NCBI RefSeq assembly: GCF_023898865.1
Contig: NZ_JAGSOV010000078.1
Span: 1 to 64,000, forward strand
Reading direction: 5' to 3'
DNA length: 64,000 nt
Source: Pseudonocardia humida
GTDB lineage: Bacteria > Actinomycetota > Actinomycetes > Mycobacteriales > Pseudonocardiaceae
Part shown: one piece after another, positions 1 through 6,579 of the stretch
Layout of the letters: the number at the start of each line of letters is the position of its first letter
Numbering within the stretch: the first letter of the stretch is position 1
The notes under the pieces: model-generated
What the model was told of the DNA's origin: nothing
The model's input: only the letters and a program-made list of their open reading frames with translations
Database searches by the model: none
Made by a program: the position numbers and the translations under genes

Positions 1-50
1 CGCGGCGGCCAGACGGTGCGCGCGGTGCTCCCGGGACACCGGAGCTGCTC
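1..50. repeat. Fragment of the composite intergenic repeat
   Basis: The stretch with GGCCAGACGGTGCGCGCGGTG followed by a C/G run matches 52090-52115 almost base for base, where it forms the right side of a longer repeat also found at 13365-13440. It lies just downstream of the stop of the first minus-strand gene. Only the edge of the element is inside the window. Confidence 0.6.
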
Positions 51-52
51 GG

Positions 53-637
53 CTAGGGCCGGCGGGGCTGGGCTCGGATGTGCATCCGCTCGCCCTGCGG
101 CCCGAACAGGCTGAGCAGCTCGGCGTGGTCCGGTCCGGGGTTGGCGAACCAGTGCGGCACGTGCGTGTCGAACTCCACCACCTCGCCCGGCCGGAGGATC
201 ACGTCGTGCTCGCCCAGGACGAGCCGCAGCCGCCCGGACAGCACGTAGAGCCACTCGTAGCCCTCGTGGGAGCGCGGGTCGGGCTGCGCGTCCGAGGGCG
301 GCATGACGTGCTTGAACGCCTGCAGCCCGCCGGCCCGCCGGGTGAGCGGGATGATCGTCTGGCCGAACCGCTTGACCGGGCGCAGCTGGACCCGCGGATC
401 CCCGGTCTCCGGCGCGTCGACCAGCTCGTCCAGCGACACCTGGTGGGCCCGCGCGAGCGGCAGCAGCAGCTCGAGGGTGGGCTTGCGCTGCCCGGACTCC
501 AGCCGCGACAGCGTGCTGACCGAGATGCCGGTGGACTCCGAGAGCTCGGTCAACGTGGCGCCGCGCTGGCGGCGCAGCGCCCGCAGCCGGGGCCCCACGG
601 CCTCCAGCGCGCCGGCGAACTCCGCGTCCTCAGCCAC
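53..637 (-). CDS. XRE-family regulator with C-terminal cupin domain
   Basis: This is a DNA-binding regulator of about 194 residues. An N-terminal Cro/C1-type helix-turn-helix (LTELSESTGISVSTLSRLES) is followed after a linker by a cupin_2 barrel with HEGYEWLYVLSGRLRLVLGE and a PGEVVEFDTHVPHWF stretch, which in this family senses a small ligand. I chose the GTG at 637, preceded by GGAG; a TTG at 661 is the longer option. A perfect TTGACA box at 668-673 on the minus strand would place transcription close to this GTG, so the mRNA may be nearly leaderless. The gene diverges from the methyltransferase at 704, a possible target. The ligand is unknown. Confidence 0.88.
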   Translation of the reverse strand: MAEDAEFAGALEAVGPRLRALRRQRGATLTELSESTGISVSTLSRLESGQRKPTLELLLPLARAHQVSLDELVDAPETGDPRVQLRPVKRFGQTIIPLTRRAGGLQAFKHVMPPSDAQPDPRSHEGYEWLYVLSGRLRLVLGEHDVILRPGEVVEFDTHVPHWFANPGPDHAELLSLFGPQGERMHIRAQPRRP

Positions 638-703
638 CGCTCCACTTTGCCACAGCGGCAACGCGATTTGTCAACATGACCGTCCGGCGGGCACCGTGGC
701 GGC

Positions 704-1321
704 ATGGGTGCAGCGGAGGAGTTCTGGGACGGGCAGTACCGGGCGACCACACGGGTGTGGAGCGGCCTTCCGAACGCGGTGCTGGCGGACGTCGTCGGCC
801 CGCTGGCCCCCGGCACCGCCCTCGACCTGGGGTGCGGCGAGGGCGGCGACGCCCTGTGGCTGGCCCGGCGGGGCTGGCGGGTGACCGCCGTCGACGTCGC
901 CCCCACCGCGCTGGCGCGGGTGGCCGAGCGGGCCGCCGAGGCGCGGGTGTGCGCGCTGGTGCGCACCGAGCAGCACGACCTCGCCGCCACGTTCCCCGAC
1001 GGCCGGTACGACCTGGTGTCGGCGCAGTACCTGCAGTCGCCGCTGGAGCTGCCCCGCGAGCGGGTGCTGCCGGCGGCGGCGGAGGCGGTGGCGCCGGGCG
1101 GGCTGCTGCTGGTGGTGGAGCACGGCTCCGCGGCCCCGTGGTCGTGGAGCCAGGACGCCCGGTTCCCGACGCCGGAGGAGCTGGTGGCGGCGATGGGGCT
1201 GGCCGAGGGGGAGTGGGAGGTGGAGCGGGCGGGGACGCCGCGGCGGGAGGCGACGGGACCGGCCGGGGAGAAGGCGATGGTGGTCGACGTCGTGGTGGCG
1301 GCGCGACGGGCTCGCGCGTAG
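704..1321 (+). CDS. Class I SAM-dependent methyltransferase
   Basis: The 205-residue protein has the Rossmann SAM-binding signature LDLGCGEGGDALWLARRGW (about residues 41-59), the acidic motif II VTAVDVAPTAL, and a later PDGRYDLVSAQYLQSPLE segment typical of the Methyltransf_25/tellurite-resistance TehB-like group. It would transfer a methyl group from S-adenosylmethionine to an unidentified small acceptor in the cytoplasm. The ATG start lies about 65 bp from the start of the divergent cupin regulator, so the two may share a control region. The family call is secure, the substrate is not. Confidence 0.88.
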   Translation: MGAAEEFWDGQYRATTRVWSGLPNAVLADVVGPLAPGTALDLGCGEGGDALWLARRGWRVTAVDVAPTALARVAERAAEARVCALVRTEQHDLAATFPDGRYDLVSAQYLQSPLELPRERVLPAAAEAVAPGGLLLVVEHGSAAPWSWSQDARFPTPEELVAAMGLAEGEWEVERAGTPRREATGPAGEKAMVVDVVVAARRARA

Positions 1322-1390
1322 GGCGCGGCCCGCCCACCCGACTCGCCGGGCTGGTCGGGTCGGGACGTGGGGCGGCTCGGGTCGGGGTTG

Positions 1391-1476
1391 CGCGTCGAGA
1401 TCGACGTGGTGGGGCTTCGCGCCGCGGCGGGACCCGATGAGGTCGATCTCGACGGGAGCGGATCACCCTGCGAGGC
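1391..1476. repeat. Intergenic repeat with inverted arms, copy 1 of 2
   Basis: A segment of about 80 bp carries CGAGATCGAC near its left end and GTCGATCTCG about 35 bp later. These are exact reverse complements and could form a stem. Nearly the same sequence occurs at 49305-49375, including the spacer motif CCCGATGAG and a distal GGATCACC. It sits in the gap between the methyltransferase and the sodN stop. The rest of the gap shows no gene. Confidence 0.6.
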
Positions 1477-1567
1477 GCGCGGCCCCGTTCGGCCGCCGCG
1501 ACTGCGCGCGGGAAGACGTCGGGGCCCCGCCACCACCGTGGCGAGGCCCCGACGACCGTCGCAGCCC

Positions 1568-1984
1568 TCAGGCGGCCTGCTTGGTCTCCCAGAAGATCTT
1601 GTCGATCTGGGCGATGTAGTCCAGCAGCTCCTGGCCGGTGGCCGGGTCGGTGGACGACTTGGCGCCACCGGGGCCGCCGCCCGCCTTCTTGGTGGCCTTG
1701 TTGAACAGCTCGTGCAGCTGCGGGTACTTCTCGAAGTGCGGGGGCTTGAAGTAGTCGGTCCACAGCACCCACAGGTGGTGCTTGACCAGGTCGGCCCGCT
1801 GCTCCTTGATCTCGATGGCCCGCTGGCGGAACTCCGGGTCCTGGTTGCCCTGGTACTTCTCCTGGATCGCCTTGACCGACTCGGCCTCGATCCGGGCCTG
1901 GGCGGGGTCGTAGACGCCGCAGGGGAGGTCGCAGTGCGCGGTGGCCTCCAGCCGCGGGCGGAGAATGCGGGTCAGCATCCGCAT
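1568..1984 (-). CDS. sodN: Nickel superoxide dismutase precursor
   Basis: This 138-residue protein disproportionates superoxide to oxygen and hydrogen peroxide with a nickel cofactor. The diagnostic Ni-hook HCDLPCGVY starts at residue 17, so the first 16 residues (ending in EATA) are a propeptide that must be removed to free His17, whose amine and imidazole, together with Cys18 and Cys22, bind nickel. The remaining sequence is the helical bundle of the family, and the length is normal. The ATG at 1984 gives a short propeptide and follows a purine-rich GGGAGGAC stretch. The gene diverges from sodX, which is predicted to cut the propeptide. In related actinobacteria sodN is induced by nickel; I could not define an operator here. 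Confidence 0.97.
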   Translation of the reverse strand: MRMLTRILRPRLEATAHCDLPCGVYDPAQARIEAESVKAIQEKYQGNQDPEFRQRAIEIKEQRADLVKHHLWVLWTDYFKPPHFEKYPQLHELFNKATKKAGGGPGGAKSSTDPATGQELLDYIAQIDKIFWETKQAA

Positions 1985-2069
1985 GGGGTGTCCTCCCTGG
2001 GTGATCGTTCTGGCAGGGCCGACCCTACTCGTGCGCTGGTGGGGTGGCAGGTCCGGTGAAGGGGGTCTC

Positions 2070-2396
2070 ATGGGGTGGCGGCGGGTGTCGGTGCGGGGGC
2101 CGTCGATGTCGCCGACGCTGAGCGACGGCGACGTCGTGCTGGCCCGGTTCGGGGCGCCCGTCCGGGTCGGTGACGTGGTGCTGGTGCGGTGGGCGGCGCG
2201 GCCCGGGCAGCTGTCGGTGAAGCGGGCGGTCCGCCCGGGCGCCGACGGCTGGTGGGTGCGCGGCGACAACCCGTTCGGGTCCACCGACTCGCGCGCCCTC
2301 GGCCCCGCGACGGTCCTGGCCGTCGTCCGCACCCGGCTCTGGCCCCGCCCCGGCCGGCTGCGCCGGGCGGGTCCCATCAGGGGGCGGGGAGCGTGA
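2070..2396 (+). CDS. sodX: Nickel-SOD maturation peptidase (S26 signal-peptidase-like)
   Basis: The 108-residue protein resembles the catalytic core of signal peptidases of family S26. The nucleophile Ser12 is in GPSMSP, the general base Lys51 is in LSVKRAV, and WWVRGDNPFGSTDSR matches conserved box E. It lacks the usual N-terminal anchor, as SodX proteins often do. Placement next to sodN and divergent from it is the classic arrangement for the enzyme that removes the SodN propeptide. The ATG at 2070 follows GAAGGGGG and puts the catalytic Ser at the expected distance. Its 3' end overlaps the stop of the convergent histidine kinase gene by 20 bp. Confidence 0.93.
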   Translation: MGWRRVSVRGPSMSPTLSDGDVVLARFGAPVRVGDVVLVRWAARPGQLSVKRAVRPGADGWWVRGDNPFGSTDSRALGPATVLAVVRTRLWPRPGRLRRAGPIRGRGA

Positions 2397-3759
2397 CGGT
2401 GAAGCGGGCGCCGCCTTCGGGGGCGGGGGTCGCGTCGATGCGGCCGCCCATGCGGGTCACCAGGCCGTGCACGAGGGCCAGCCCGATGCCGCCGGTGCCG
2501 CGGCGCTCCCGGTAGCGCTCGTGCAGCACGCCGGGGGCGAACGCCACGGCGTAGTCGTCGTCGGACAGGCCGGGGCCGCCGTCGCGGACCTCCAGGACGC
2601 CGCCGCCGGGCACCGGGCGGACCGCCAGCACCAGCGGCGCCCCGGGCGGGAGGACCCGCAGGGCGTTCTCGGCCAGCCCGTCGACGACCTGGCGCAGCCG
2701 GCGCGGGTCGGCGCGCACGACCGCCGGGCCGGCCGCCTCCACCCGGAACTCGACGCCCGCCGCGGCCGAGCGCGCCGCCCAGACCTCGGCCGCCTCGCGG
2801 GCCAACCCGGCCAGGTCGACGGGGGCGGGGTCGAGGCGGAAGTCGTCGGCCTGCAGGCGGGCCAGCTCCATCAGGTCGTCGACGAGGCGGTTGAGGCGCT
2901 CCGCCTCGCGCAGCACCACGCGACCGACCTCGGGCACCTCGTCGCCGGAGACGACGCCGTCGGCCAGCGACTCGGCGAACCCGCGCACCGCGGTCAGGGG
3001 GGTGCGCAGCTCGTGCGACACCGACAGCAGGAACGCCCGCTGCCTGGCCTCGCTGTGCGCCAGGGCGTCGGCCAGCTCGTTCACCGCGCCGGCCACCTCG
3101 GCGATCTCGGTCGGCCCGCGCTCGGGGATCCGGACGTCGCGCCGCCCGGAGCGCAGGGCGGTCGCGCCGGCCACGGCGCCGCGCAGCGGGCGGGCCAGCA
3201 GGTGGGCGACGACGAACCCGACGACCAGCGCGGTCGCGGCTCCGGCCAGCAGCGCGAAGAGCACCGACCGCCGCAGCTGCGGGCCGACGCCGACGGCCCG
3301 GTCCACCGGCTGCACGAGCGCGAACCCGCCGTCGCCCGCGGGACGCGCCTCGACGACCAGGGTGCGCGCGCCCACCTCGGCCGTCGCCGACACCGGCAGG
3401 CCGTCGAGGACGCGGGTGACGTCGGTGGTGGCGAGGGCGGCCGCCGTGGACCCGGTGGGCGTGGGGTCGAGCCGGCCCGGGCCGACCACCAGGACGTCGA
3501 CACCCTGCCCGCGCAGTGCCGCGGCCGCCCCGCGGACGCCGACGGCGCCCCCGGGCCCGTCGACGGTCTGCGCGGCCAGCACGTCGGCCTGCCGGGCGAG
3601 CGCCGCCTGGGTGACCTCGCGCGCGGTGACGGCGATCAACCGGACCGACACCAGCCCGGCCACCAGCACGGCGAGCACCGCCACCAGCAGGCACCCCGCG
3701 GTGATCCGCCACGCCAGCGACCCCTGGCCCCGCGGCAGCCCGCCGGTCGCCCCGCTCAC
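2377..3759 (-). CDS. Sensor histidine kinase of an OmpR-type two-component system
   Basis: This 460-residue membrane kinase has one N-terminal membrane segment (about residues 18-45), an extracellular sensor region, a second segment (VLFALLAGAATALVVGFVVAHLLA), a HAMP linker and the HisKA box SVSHELRTPLTAVRG with phospho-accepting His near residue 249. The HATPase_c domain follows. Its G1 box DGGPGLSDDD and G2 box GTGGIGLALVHGLV are clear, but the N box is the weak ENALRVLPPG. The GTG start at 3759 overlaps the stop of the response regulator gene (GTGA), so the pair is translationally coupled. The signal sensed is unknown. Confidence 0.93.
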   Translation of the reverse strand: MSGATGGLPRGQGSLAWRITAGCLLVAVLAVLVAGLVSVRLIAVTAREVTQAALARQADVLAAQTVDGPGGAVGVRGAAAALRGQGVDVLVVGPGRLDPTPTGSTAAALATTDVTRVLDGLPVSATAEVGARTLVVEARPAGDGGFALVQPVDRAVGVGPQLRRSVLFALLAGAATALVVGFVVAHLLARPLRGAVAGATALRSGRRDVRIPERGPTEIAEVAGAVNELADALAHSEARQRAFLLSVSHELRTPLTAVRGFAESLADGVVSGDEVPEVGRVVLREAERLNRLVDDLMELARLQADDFRLDPAPVDLAGLAREAAEVWAARSAAAGVEFRVEAAGPAVVRADPRRLRQVVDGLAENALRVLPPGAPLVLAVRPVPGGGVLEVRDGGPGLSDDDYAVAFAPGVLHERYRERRGTGGIGLALVHGLVTRMGGRIDATPAPEGGARFTVTLPAP

Positions 3760-4475
3760 GGCGCGCCGCCCGCGTAGCCGACCCCCCGCACGGTCCGGAT
3801 CGGGGCGCCCGGCCCGAGCTTGGCGCGCAGCTGGGCGACGTGCACGTCCACGGTCCGGGTGCCGGCGCTCGACGCGTACCCCCACACCGCGCCGAGCAGC
3901 TGCTCGCGGGTGAAGACGCGGTCGGGTGCTGCGAGCAGGTGGGCCAGCAGGTCGAACTCGGTGGCGGTGAGCGCCACCTCCCGCCCGTCGACCAGCACCC
4001 GGCGGCTCCCGGCGCGCAGCACGACGGGGCCCACGGCCAGCTCGACGTCGGGGGCCGGGCGGGGCGCGCCGCGCCGCAGCACGGCGCGCACCCTGGCCAC
4101 CAGCTCGCGCGGGCTGAACGGCTTGGTCACGTAGTCGTCGGCGCCCAGCTCCAGACCGAGCACGCGGTCGACCTCGTCGTCGCGGGCCGTCACGAACAGC
4201 ACCGGCACGTGGTCGCCTGCCGCGCGCAACCGCCGGCAGACCTCGACGCCGTCCAGGCCGGGCAGCCCGACGTCGAGGACGACCGCGACCGGGCCCAGCC
4301 GCCCGGCGGCGGCCAGCCCGCCGGGCCCGTCCCGCTCGACGTGCACGCCGAACCCGTCGCGGCGCAGGTAGCGCCCGACCAGGTCGGCGATCGCCGGGTC
4401 GTCCTCCACCACCAGCACCAGCCCCCGGCCGTCCTCCGCCACCACGACCTCCGTGCTCGATGCGCCGGCGGGCAC
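3756..4475 (-). CDS. OmpR/PhoB-family response regulator
   Basis: The protein is 239 residues long. The receiver domain carries the acidic pair VVEDD, the phospho-acceptor Asp68 in VVLDVGLPGLDG and the conserved Lys in YVTKPF. A winged-helix trans_reg_C domain fills residues 140-239, with LTATEFDLLAHLL, the recognition region RTVDVHVAQLRAKL and IRTVRGVGY. It is the partner of the downstream overlapping histidine kinase. A start further in, at the GTG codons near VVVAEDG, would still keep both domains. Targets cannot be read from the sequence. Confidence 0.95.
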   Translation of the reverse strand: MPAGASSTEVVVAEDGRGLVLVVEDDPAIADLVGRYLRRDGFGVHVERDGPGGLAAAGRLGPVAVVLDVGLPGLDGVEVCRRLRAAGDHVPVLFVTARDDEVDRVLGLELGADDYVTKPFSPRELVARVRAVLRRGAPRPAPDVELAVGPVVLRAGSRRVLVDGREVALTATEFDLLAHLLAAPDRVFTREQLLGAVWGYASSAGTRTVDVHVAQLRAKLGPGAPIRTVRGVGYAGGAP

Positions 4476-4536
4476 GATCGTGCCCGATCACCCCGGGGCC
4501 CCGACGTCGGCCGGGGCCGGGGCCGCGGCGGAGGGC

Positions 4537-4923
4537 TCACCCGCACCGGTCGTCGCGGAACGCGGTGATCCGCCGCTCGGCGCCCGCCAGCCGCTCGGCC
4601 AGCTGCGGGCGCCGGTCCAGCCGCTGCTGGAGCCGGTCGGCCTGGGCGGTGCGGCCGGCGTCGCGGGCCTGCCGCACCCGCTGCTCCAGCCACGCCGTCG
4701 AGCCCGGGGTGCCGACGTCGGCCGCGGCCCGCTCCCGCGCCCCCGCGATCCGCTCCAGCAGCCTCGGGATGGCCTCGTCGCACACCCGCGCGGTCTGCTC
4801 GGCGGTGAGGGTGATCGGCGGCGGGCCCGGCTCGGGGTCGTCGGCCGCCGCCGCACCCCCGCCGGCCACCAGCATCCCCGCCGTCGCCACCGCCACCGCG
4901 ATCCCACCGAACGCCCTGCTCAT
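4537..4923 (-). CDS. Small secreted protein of unknown function
   Basis: The 128-residue protein begins with a clear signal peptide (positive MSR, then a hydrophobic core, then GGGAAAADD as probable cleavage zone). The mature part is mostly helical and charged (AEQTARVCDEAIPRLLERI, QADRLQQRLDRRPQLAERL) with two cysteines, one near the middle and one two residues from the end (DDRCG), which could pair. It lies directly upstream of the two-component genes on the same strand. By analogy with other such layouts it could be part of an envelope-stress response. I do not recognise the family. Confidence 0.75.
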   Translation of the reverse strand: MSRAFGGIAVAVATAGMLVAGGGAAAADDPEPGPPPITLTAEQTARVCDEAIPRLLERIAGARERAAADVGTPGSTAWLEQRVRQARDAGRTAQADRLQQRLDRRPQLAERLAGAERRITAFRDDRCG

Positions 4924-5213
4924 GGGTCCTCCCGTCCTCGGTGCCCGGCCGGTCGCCGGGCACCGACGACGGTGCCGGGCGCGGATGGGGCGAGCGTGCG
5001 GTGAACGTTCGGATCGGATCAGGACGATCGCCGGTTACCATGGGTGCGCACCCGACAGCCGAACCTCGTCGGCGCGCGCCGCGCGAACCCGCGATGCGTC
5101 CCGCGAGAGGCCGTCCGGCACCGCGGACCAGGGCGAAACCCGGCCTCCGGTGCACGGCGAGCAGCGCCATGGGGCGCTACCCACCTGAGCACCGCACGAG
5201 GAAGCCCTTCACC

Positions 5214-6401
5214 ATGACTGTCGTCCCCGACCGCGTCACGACCGCCCCGGTCACCCGCGACGAGATCTTCGGCGCCCACCGCGGTGGCAAGCTGGCCACC
5301 GGCCTCACCGCTCCGCTCTCCGACGCCCGCGAGCTGGCCATCGCCTACACCCCCGGCGTCGCCGACGTCAGCCGGGCCATCGCCGCCGACGCCGCCCTCG
5401 CCGACCGCTACACCTGGGCCGGGCGGCTGGTCGCCGTGGTCAGCGACGGCACCGCCGTGCTCGGGTTGGGCGACATCGGCCCGCGCGCGGCGCTGCCGGT
5501 GATGGAGGGCAAGTCGGCGCTGTTCAAGGCGTTCGGCGGGCTCGACTCGATCCCGATCGTGCTCGACACCACCGACGTCGACGAGATCGTCGAGACGCTG
5601 GTCCGGCTGCGGCCCAGCTTCGGCGCGGTCAACCTGGAGGACGTCTCGGCGCCGCGCTGCTTCGAGCTGGAGCGCAGGCTGGTCGAGGCGCTCGACTGCC
5701 CCGTCATGCACGACGACCAGCACGGCACGGCGATCGTGCTGTTGGCCGCGCTGCGCGGGGCCTGCGAGGTGCAGGGCCGCGAGCCGGGCGAGCTGCGGGT
5801 CGTCGTGTCCGGGGCGGGCGCGGCCGGGGTGGCCTGCGCGCGCATCCTGCTCGCGGCGGGCGTCTCCGACGTCGTCGTCCTCGACTCGCGCGGCGTCCTC
5901 GTGCCCGGCCGCGACGGCGTCACCGGGGAGAAGGCGGCGCTGGCCCACCGCACCAACCCCCGCGGCGTCACCGGTTCGCTGGCCGACGCGCTGCCCGGGG
6001 CCGACGTGTTCGTCGGGCTCTCCGGGGCCCGGCTGCCCGAGGAGCTGCTGGCCACCATGGCCCCGGACGGGATGGTCTTCGCGCTGTCCAACCCCGACCC
6101 GGAGGTCCACCCGGACGTCGCAGCCCGGCACGCGGCGATCGTGGCGACCGGCCGCAGCGACTTCCCCAACCAGATCAACAACGTGCTGGCCTTCCCCGGG
6201 GTGTTCCGGGGCGCGCTGGACGCCGGGGCGCGGCGGATCACCGAGGAGATGAAGCTGGCGGCCGCGGAGGCCATCCTCGACGTCGCCCGCGACGACCTCG
6301 CGGCCGATCGGATCGTGCCCAGCCCGTTCGACCCGCGTGTCGCGCCCGCCGTGTCGGCGGCCGTCGCGGCGGTCTCGGAGCCGGGAGACGACGCTGGGTG
6401 A
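5214..6401 (+). CDS. NAD(P)-dependent malic enzyme
   Basis: The 395-residue protein converts malate to pyruvate and CO2, feeding reducing power and linking the TCA cycle to glycolysis. The N-terminal malic domain shows YTPGVADVSRAI, LGLGDIGPRAALPVMEGKSALFK and the metal-binding region VNLEDVSAPRCFELER with MHDDQHGTA. The C-terminal NAD-binding domain shows the Rossmann motif SGAGAAGVACARIL, and later ALSNPDPEVHPD and FPNQINNVLAFPG. The size fits the short bacterial MaeB/YtsJ type without a phosphotransacetylase domain. I start at the ATG at 5214; the longer reading upstream has no family similarity. The preceding 290 bp hold no gene that I can support. Confidence 0.93.
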   Translation: MTVVPDRVTTAPVTRDEIFGAHRGGKLATGLTAPLSDARELAIAYTPGVADVSRAIAADAALADRYTWAGRLVAVVSDGTAVLGLGDIGPRAALPVMEGKSALFKAFGGLDSIPIVLDTTDVDEIVETLVRLRPSFGAVNLEDVSAPRCFELERRLVEALDCPVMHDDQHGTAIVLLAALRGACEVQGREPGELRVVVSGAGAAGVACARILLAAGVSDVVVLDSRGVLVPGRDGVTGEKAALAHRTNPRGVTGSLADALPGADVFVGLSGARLPEELLATMAPDGMVFALSNPDPEVHPDVAARHAAIVATGRSDFPNQINNVLAFPGVFRGALDAGARRITEEMKLAAAEAILDVARDDLAADRIVPSPFDPRVAPAVSAAVAAVSEPGDDAG

Positions 6402-6579
6402 TCATGTTCTAGCGGCTGACCTGCGCCGATTCGCCTACCTGCCCTACTTCGCGGACTCGTTCGGCCCACAGCTATCACTCGAGTGGACTAGTCCGGGCTG
6501 ACGGGGGCGAATCCCGCGGATCGTCACGCATGCGGCATCGTTGACCCCGGTGAGCGACGGACACGGCCGGGAGGTGCAC

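Noticed and set aside
4941..5213. N-terminal extension of malic enzyme
   Set aside because: The added 91 residues are Arg/Pro-rich and end just before an ATG that matches the family start.
6409..6540. tRNA gene in the gap after malic enzyme
   Set aside because: GGGGGCGAATCCC resembles a T arm but lacks the GTTCGA core, and no matching acceptor stem was found.
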